Origin: Deltaproteobacteria bacterium
Lineage (GTDB): Bacteria > Desulfobacterota > Desulfobulbia > Desulfobulbales > BM004
Length of the DNA: 11,290 nucleotides
Reading direction: 5' to 3'
Assembly (NCBI GenBank): GCA_020346205.1
Contig: CP070776.1
Coordinates: 20,194-31,483 of the forward strand
Shown: one piece after another, positions 7,887 through 11,290 of the stretch
Layout of the letters: the number at the start of each line of letters is the position of its first letter
Numbering within the stretch: the first letter of the stretch is position 1
Translations under genes and position numbers: made by a program
Notes under the pieces: generated by a model
Seen by the model: only the letters and a program-made list of their open reading frames with translations
Database searches by the model: none
What the model was told of the DNA's origin: nothing

Positions 7887-7950
7887 AAGCAAGAAGGCTT
7901 CGCCAGGTACAAGCCTTTGTGGCACCCCCACCACAGCGAAGCCTACGCTT
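7887..7950 (-). repeat. Self-complementary element between tRNA-Val and thrS (possible leader structure or dispersed repeat)
   Basis: Three inverted pairs are nested here. The outer 9-bp pair is 7895-7903 with 7936-7944, extended after a small internal loop by 7887-7890 with 7947-7950. An inner 5-bp pair, 7918-7922 with 7931-7935, has an 8-base loop and abuts the outer pair. A competing 7-bp pair, 7894-7900 with 7911-7917, uses the same bases as the outer arm, so the two folds exclude each other. The element is GC-rich against AT-rich flanks. No U tract follows it, so it is not a simple terminator. It could be a thrS leader control element, a processing site after tRNA-Val or a dispersed repeat; only the complementarity is observed. 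Confidence 0.55.
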
Positions 7951-7973
7951 AATTTTATTACCTGATATAGATC

Positions 7974-8048
7974 TGGTAGGCGCGGGCGGTTTCGAACCGC
8001 CGACTTCTTCCGCGTCAGGGAAGCGCTCTCCCACTGAGCTACGCGCCT
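7974..8048 (-). tRNA. tRNA-Val (anticodon GAC), CCA encoded
   Basis: A 75-base cloverleaf fits the minus strand. The acceptor stem is AGGCGCG/CGCGCCT, the D stem GCTC/GAGC, the anticodon stem CTTCC/GGAAG with loop CTGACGC, so the anticodon is GAC (reads GUC and GUU). The variable loop has 5 bases, the T arm is GGCGG-TTCGAAA-CCGCC, the discriminator is A and CCA is encoded at 7976-7974. It lies between recR and thrS and is probably cotranscribed with one or both. Confidence 0.97.
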
Positions 8049-8136
8049 ACTTAATCGACTCAATCAAACGGTAATTTTTTATCAATAAGCAAACCGATTG
8101 TTAGAAATTTTTACCGGCCCAGCTAAAACGCAAACC

Positions 8137-8164
8137 AATTAACAGCAATTGCCTTTCCTGTCAA
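8137..8164 (-). promoter_or_regulatory. Candidate promoter for tRNA-Val and thrS
   Basis: On the minus strand a perfect TTGACA (8164-8159) is followed after 16 bases by TTAATT (8142-8137), a poor -10 match. The predicted start would lie about 80 bases before tRNA-Val, inside the 146-base spacer between recR and the tRNA. The rest of that spacer is AT-rich and shows no gene. The call rests on the -35 box alone. Confidence 0.3.
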
Positions 8165-8194
8165 GGAAATATCACATAATACATGCAAAATAAA

Positions 8195-8797
8195 TCACTT
8201 TGATTCCTGGCGTGATTCGATTGCTCTGCACAGGGTAATTTCATCAGCATATTTTATATCCATACCCATGGGAATTCCGCATGCAAGCCTTGTTACTTTC
8301 ACCTGCTCAGAGTGCAGAGTCCTTGCAAGATATGATGCAGTTGCTTCGCCTGGAACGGTTGAACTTGTAGCAATTAATACTTCTGCTATTTTCTCACGTC
8401 GAATACGCTCAACGAGTTCATTCACCTTGATCTCATCAGGGCCTATACCGTCCATTGGTGCCAACACTCCATGAAGTATATGATAGAGCCCCTGAAAGGC
8501 TCCTGTTTTTTCAATGGCTAAAAGATCATCCGGGCCTTCAACAACACAGACAACCTCTTTATTACGATTGGGGTCGGAACAGATTTTACAAGGGTCTGTT
8601 TCTGAAAAAACGAAACAGCTGGAACACAATTTGACAGCGGAATGCAACTCGGCCAGGTCTGCAGCGAGCGTTCTGGCTTCCTCTGCAGAACTCCGCATAA
8701 TATGCATGGCAAGGCGGCTTGCTGTCTTTTTACCGATGCCCGGCAATTTGCTTAAATCCTGAATTAATCTTTCTAGTGCTGGTGGAACAACCTGCAT
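8195..8797 (-). CDS. recR: Recombination mediator protein RecR
   Basis: A 200-residue protein, the standard RecR length. It shows the N-terminal helix-hairpin-helix (LPGIGKKTASRLA, 18-30), the C4 zinc finger (Cys58, 61, 70, 73), the Toprim domain (about 81-175, with VVEGPDD at 85-91) and the C-terminal Walker-B-like segment (LACGIPMGMDIKYADE, 171-186). RecR works with RecO and RecF in loading RecA at gaps during DNA repair. A GGAG sequence lies 7 bases before the ATG, and the gene follows ybaB by 16 bases in the widespread order dnaX-ybaB-recR. Confidence 0.98.
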   Translation of the reverse strand: MQVVPPALERLIQDLSKLPGIGKKTASRLAMHIMRSSAEEARTLAADLAELHSAVKLCSSCFVFSETDPCKICSDPNRNKEVVCVVEGPDDLLAIEKTGAFQGLYHILHGVLAPMDGIGPDEIKVNELVERIRREKIAEVLIATSSTVPGEATASYLARTLHSEQVKVTRLACGIPMGMDIKYADEITLCRAIESRQESK

Positions 8798-8813
8798 TAT
8801 TGTTCTCCGGACA

Positions 8814-9122
8814 CTAAAAGATTCCCGGGATACTCATGCCGCCGGTTATCTTGCGCATCTCAGCCTGGGCCATATCCTGGGCTTTTTTTATGCCCTCGTT
8901 CACTGCTGAGACAATAAGATCCTGCAGCATTTCCTGATCCTCAGGATTGATTACCTCTTTATCGATCTGGACAGACAAGAGTTCATTTTTACCATTAACG
9001 GTTACTTCAACCATACCGCCTCCCACTGATGCGGTGACAGTCCTGCCGGCTAATTCATTTTGAACCTGACTCATTCTCTGCTGCATCTGCTGAGCCTGTT
9101 TCATAATTTCATTCATATCCAT
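8814..9122 (-). CDS. YbaB/EbfC family nucleoid-associated protein
   Basis: A 102-residue protein with the YbaB layout. An N-terminal amphipathic, Met/Gln-rich helix (MNEIMKQAQQMQQRMSQVQNEL) is followed by a beta-rich centre (GRTVTASVGGGMVEVTVNGK, residues 26-45) and C-terminal helices ending in a Gly/Met/Pro tail. Family members form dimers that bind DNA in the nucleoid. AAGGA lies 9 bases before the ATG at 9122; a second ATG two codons later is possible but is worse placed. It lies between dnaX and recR. The 118 bases between it and dnaX are very AT-rich and might hold a weak promoter, though I see no clear boxes. Confidence 0.95.
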   Translation of the reverse strand: MDMNEIMKQAQQMQQRMSQVQNELAGRTVTASVGGGMVEVTVNGKNELLSVQIDKEVINPEDQEMLQDLIVSAVNEGIKKAQDMAQAEMRKITGGMSIPGIF

Positions 9123-9240
9123 CTGGAGACATCCTTCTTTTATAAATACTTAACAAATTCAACCTATAAGTGACTAAAGTTAAAAAACTACAAATCATAA
9201 CAATTTATAATTCAAAACTCTTAATTCATAATTTTGTAAG

Positions 9241-11025
9241 CTACCTGCTCCGTGGTCCTGTCCTGATTTTAACTACTCTGCCGCCAAGGACTTCGGTGGC
9301 CATCTGCACAAGCGGATCGTTAGCCAGGGCACGCCTCTCTTCCTGGGGGCCTGTCCCGTTCTGGTCAACAACATCCTGAGAATCATTTCCCCGAATCTTG
9401 ATGCCGATCTTAAATTCCTTCTGAAAAAAATCCTGGGAAAACTCAGTGAGAAATTTGATATTTTCCTTGGTCTGCAGCATCTTGCAATCAGAAGGATCAT
9501 CAAACTTCAAAATCAGATCTGTGCCTTCCTCACGAACATTGGAACAGAGGCGCAAAGTATGCGCCATCCACTTCTTTCTATCCATGACGTACTCAATGAA
9601 TTCATCCCAGTTTTTACGCACATCCTTTGTGGGAGGCTGAGCAACATCTTCATCAGTGGATTCTTTAGCAGCTGGTTTAGTTAGAGGCTTTGCTTCAACA
9701 GGTTCCTCTTTAACAGGGGCCTCAACTTTTTCCTCTTTGACAGCCTTTTTTTCCTGCTGCTCAGGTTTTTCAGGAACAACAGGTGCTGTCTTTTTCTTTT
9801 CAGCTTTTTGGAGCTTTTCTTTTACAGCAGGCTTTGATACAGGTGCCTGGGGTGGCATTTCTTTTTTTACAGGTGCAGTAACTCCAAAGGTCTGCATTGT
9901 TTCAAGTTTACCCAGCAGTTCTGCCACAGGCACAACGTTTCCCGACTCTGCAGCCCGTATCAGTGCCATTTCGAAAGCCATCCGGGGATGCGGGGAATAC
10001 TGCATCTCCTCTGCACCCTTTAAAAGCAGGTTAAAATAAAGCTGCAGGGTCTCAGCACTTTGTTGCCCGGCTATCTGGCGCATCTCGTCATACTCCTGGT
10101 CAGGAACATCAAGGAGTTTTTCAGGATCTTTACTGATCCGGCAAATCAAGAGCGACCTGAAGTAGTAAAGCAGATCGTTGACCAATCTTTTCAGGTCAAC
10201 TCCATAAGACGAGGTTTCCTCTAAAATTTTAAGGCAATTAGCAAGATCATTATCTAGAATTGCTGCAGCCATTGAGCTGACAACCTGGCTATCAACCAGG
10301 CCGAGAACCTGGATAACATCCTCATCGCTTATCGTATCCCCGCCAAATGAGAATATCTGGTCCAGCAGACTGAGACCGTCACGCACACTGCCCCCAGCTT
10401 CCCTGACAATAATATTTAAAGCCCAGTCAGAGATATCAACTTTTTCCTCTTTGGATATTTTACTGAAAAACTCAAACAATTCCCGGGAAGATACCTTTTG
10501 CAGCTCGTAACGTTGACAGCGGGAAAGAATTGTGATCGGGATCTTGTGCAGTTCCGTGGTGGCAAACATGAAAAATACGTGCTCAGGGGGCTCTTCCAGG
10601 GTTTTCAGCAAGGCGTTAAAGGCCTCTGTAGTGAGCATGTGGACTTCATCTATTATGATGATCTTATATCTGCTCTTGGTCGGGAAAAAGCGGATGTTTT
10701 CTTTCAGTTCCCTGATTTCCTGAATGCCTCGGTTTGAAGCACCGTCGATTTCCTGTATGTCAATTGCGTTCCCACTGATGATCTCTGTACAGTGCTCGCA
10801 TTTGTTGCACGGAATTTTTGTTGGCCCATCCTGGCAATTAAGAGCCTTGGCAACCAGACGGGCGAGGGTCGTCTTGCCCACTCCCCTGACGCCACTGAAT
10901 ATAATGGCATGGGGTATGCGGTTCCGGTCAATAGCATTCTGCAGCGTCCTGACTACAGACTGCTGTCCGACAACTTCCTCAAATGTTTGGGGTCGCCATT
11001 TTCTGGCTAAAACTAAATATGACAT
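9241..11025 (-). CDS. dnaX: DNA polymerase III subunit tau (gamma by predicted frameshift)
   Basis: A 594-residue clamp-loader ATPase. Residues 1-175 are the AAA+ core, with Walker A GVRGVGKTT (45-53), zinc-site cysteines 64, 73, 76 and 79, Walker B IIIIDEVH (122-129) and the SRCQR arginine-finger segment (168-172). Helical domains II-III run to about 370. A Lys/Glu/Pro-rich linker (about 390-480) leads to a C-terminal domain that in tau contacts the polymerase and helicase. ATG at 11025 is chosen because MSYLVLARKWRPQTF is the conserved N-terminus. The open frame continues to 11205 but only by reading through the SRP RNA and tRNA-Ser. No Shine-Dalgarno sequence precedes the ATG. A slippery heptamer in the linker predicts a 434-residue gamma form. 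Confidence 0.97.
   Translation of the reverse strand: MSYLVLARKWRPQTFEEVVGQQSVVRTLQNAIDRNRIPHAIIFSGVRGVGKTTLARLVAKALNCQDGPTKIPCNKCEHCTEIISGNAIDIQEIDGASNRGIQEIRELKENIRFFPTKSRYKIIIIDEVHMLTTEAFNALLKTLEEPPEHVFFMFATTELHKIPITILSRCQRYELQKVSSRELFEFFSKISKEEKVDISDWALNIIVREAGGSVRDGLSLLDQIFSFGGDTISDEDVIQVLGLVDSQVVSSMAAAILDNDLANCLKILEETSSYGVDLKRLVNDLLYYFRSLLICRISKDPEKLLDVPDQEYDEMRQIAGQQSAETLQLYFNLLLKGAEEMQYSPHPRMAFEMALIRAAESGNVVPVAELLGKLETMQTFGVTAPVKKEMPPQAPVSKPAVKEKLQKAEKKKTAPVVPEKPEQQEKKAVKEEKVEAPVKEEPVEAKPLTKPAAKESTDEDVAQPPTKDVRKNWDEFIEYVMDRKKWMAHTLRLCSNVREEGTDLILKFDDPSDCKMLQTKENIKFLTEFSQDFFQKEFKIGIKIRGNDSQDVVDQNGTGPQEERRALANDPLVQMATEVLGGRVVKIRTGPRSR
9722..9751 (-). promoter_or_regulatory. Candidate -1 frameshift site in dnaX
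   Basis: On the minus strand A_AAA_AAG occupies 9751-9745 in the reading frame (codons 425-427, Glu-Lys-Lys), the same heptamer and phase as E. coli dnaX. After a -1 slip the frame reads 7 codons (GCQRGKS) and stops at TGA 9724-9722, giving 434 residues. A possible downstream stem (GAGGC with GCCTC, extended by GTT/AAC across a bulge) starts about 18 bases after the heptamer, farther than usual. No clear upstream Shine-Dalgarno-like stimulator is seen. Confidence 0.55.
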
Positions 11026-11031
11026 TGGCAG

Positions 11032-11040
11032 AAAAAAGGA
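11032..11040 (-). terminator. U-tract at the 3' end of the SRP RNA
   Basis: The closing stem of the SRP RNA is followed on the minus strand by CC and six T residues (11037-11032), which gives an intrinsic-terminator shape. It lies just 6 bases before the dnaX ATG, so dnaX transcription must read through it or begin elsewhere. Confidence 0.5.
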
Positions 11041-11139
11041 TAGCCAGGTATTCTGCAACACACAAAGTTTCTCACTACCGTTGCTTCCTCCCGGACCTGG
11101 CGGGGTTCGCGAGACTTTGTTGCGCAGAACCTGGCTATC
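11039..11139 (-). ncRNA. ffs: Signal recognition particle RNA (4.5S, bacterial small form)
   Basis: About 101 bases fold into one long hairpin. The ends GATAGCCAGG and CCTGGCTATC are perfectly complementary, and the stem continues with TCTGC/GCAGA and GCAACAAAGT against ACTTTGTGTGTTGC. The tip carries the universal Ffh-binding core: AGGTCC, a GGGA tetraloop (11092-11089), then GGAAGCAACGG. The loop is a GNRA variant of the common GGAA. There is no Alu domain, as in most Gram-negative bacteria. The RNA binds Ffh for membrane targeting of nascent proteins. It lies 23 bases after tRNA-Ser and 13 bases before dnaX. The ends are estimated from the closing stem. Confidence 0.95.
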
Positions 11140-11162
11140 ACATTTAAGGCTTCCTGTAAGAA

Positions 11163-11248
11163 TGGCGGAGAGGGTGAGATTCGAACTCACGGTACTTTCG
11201 TACACACGCGTTCCAGGCGTGCACCTTAAACCACTCGGTCACCTCTCC
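11163..11248 (-). tRNA. tRNA-Ser (anticodon GGA), CCA encoded
   Basis: An 86-base class II tRNA on the minus strand. The acceptor stem is GGAGAGG/CCTCTCC, the D stem ACC/GGT, the anticodon stem CACGC/GCGTG with loop CTGGAAC, so the anticodon is GGA (reads UCC and UCU). A 14-base variable region contains a GTAC/GTAC stem, as expected for serine tRNAs. The T arm is GTGAG-TTCGAAT-CTCAC, the discriminator is G and CCA is encoded at 11165-11163. The 42 bases upstream, to the window edge, show no clear promoter. Confidence 0.97.
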
Positions 11249-11290
11249 ACCCACCCTGGTTATTCTCGCCGCTGGTTAATACTCTTTTCG

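Noticed and set aside
8185..8210. Short hairpin AATCA-AAG-TGATT followed by TATTTT at the recR stop codon, considered as a terminator.
   Set aside because: A 5-bp AT-rich stem overlapping the stop codon and an interrupted T run are too weak to call.
9123..9240. AT-rich spacer between dnaX and ybaB with repeated AATTCA/AATTAT-like words and a CAAAA/TTTTG pair, considered as a promoter or repeat.
   Set aside because: No -35/-10 pair with proper spacing was found, and the words are expected in DNA this AT-rich.

Overview
The window looks like a chromosomal housekeeping locus of a Gram-negative bacterium of the Desulfobacterota (former Deltaproteobacteria) type. The argument rests on gene content and order: pheST is followed by an IHF-alpha-type gene, a MerR-like gene and a tRNA-Pro, with a bacterial short-form SRP RNA next to dnaX. 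Base composition is moderate (my rough impression is mid-40s percent GC). The lineage call is from memory of gene order and is tentative. No phage, insertion sequence, CRISPR array or defence gene is visible. Every well-supported gene is on the minus strand, so transcription runs from the right edge to the left.

Right part, in transcription order: tRNA-Ser(GGA), the 4.5S SRP RNA (ffs), dnaX (clamp-loader tau subunit), the YbaB/EbfC nucleoid-associated protein and recR. This is the common replication/recombination block dnaX-ybaB-recR, here preceded by two stable RNAs. The dnaX gene carries an in-frame A_AAA_AAG heptamer followed by a -1-frame stop, predicting a gamma-like 434-residue product beside the 594-residue tau.

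Centre: after a spacer of about 146 bases comes tRNA-Val(GAC), then a 138-base spacer holding a strongly self-complementary element, then thrS, infC, rpmI and rplT. The infC gene is best read from an AUU codon behind a strong Shine-Dalgarno sequence, 13 codons upstream of the first ATG, which suggests the classical IF3 autoregulation.

Left part: pheS, pheT, an IHF-alpha/HU gene, a MerR-like regulator starting 4 bases after it, and tRNA-Pro(GGG), closed by a strong rho-independent terminator at about 206-243. The far left (1-205) is AT-rich. It may hold the last 18 codons of a convergent plus-strand gene; nothing else convincing is there.

Together the genes supply translation initiation (IF3), two ribosomal proteins (L35, L20), two aminoacyl-tRNA synthetases (ThrRS, PheRS), three tRNAs, the protein-targeting RNA, and DNA replication, repair and nucleoid factors. 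The points most worth a second look are regulatory: the dnaX frameshift signal, the AUU start of infC, the alternative-hairpin element before thrS, and the lack of Shine-Dalgarno sequences before dnaX, pheS, pheT and thrS.
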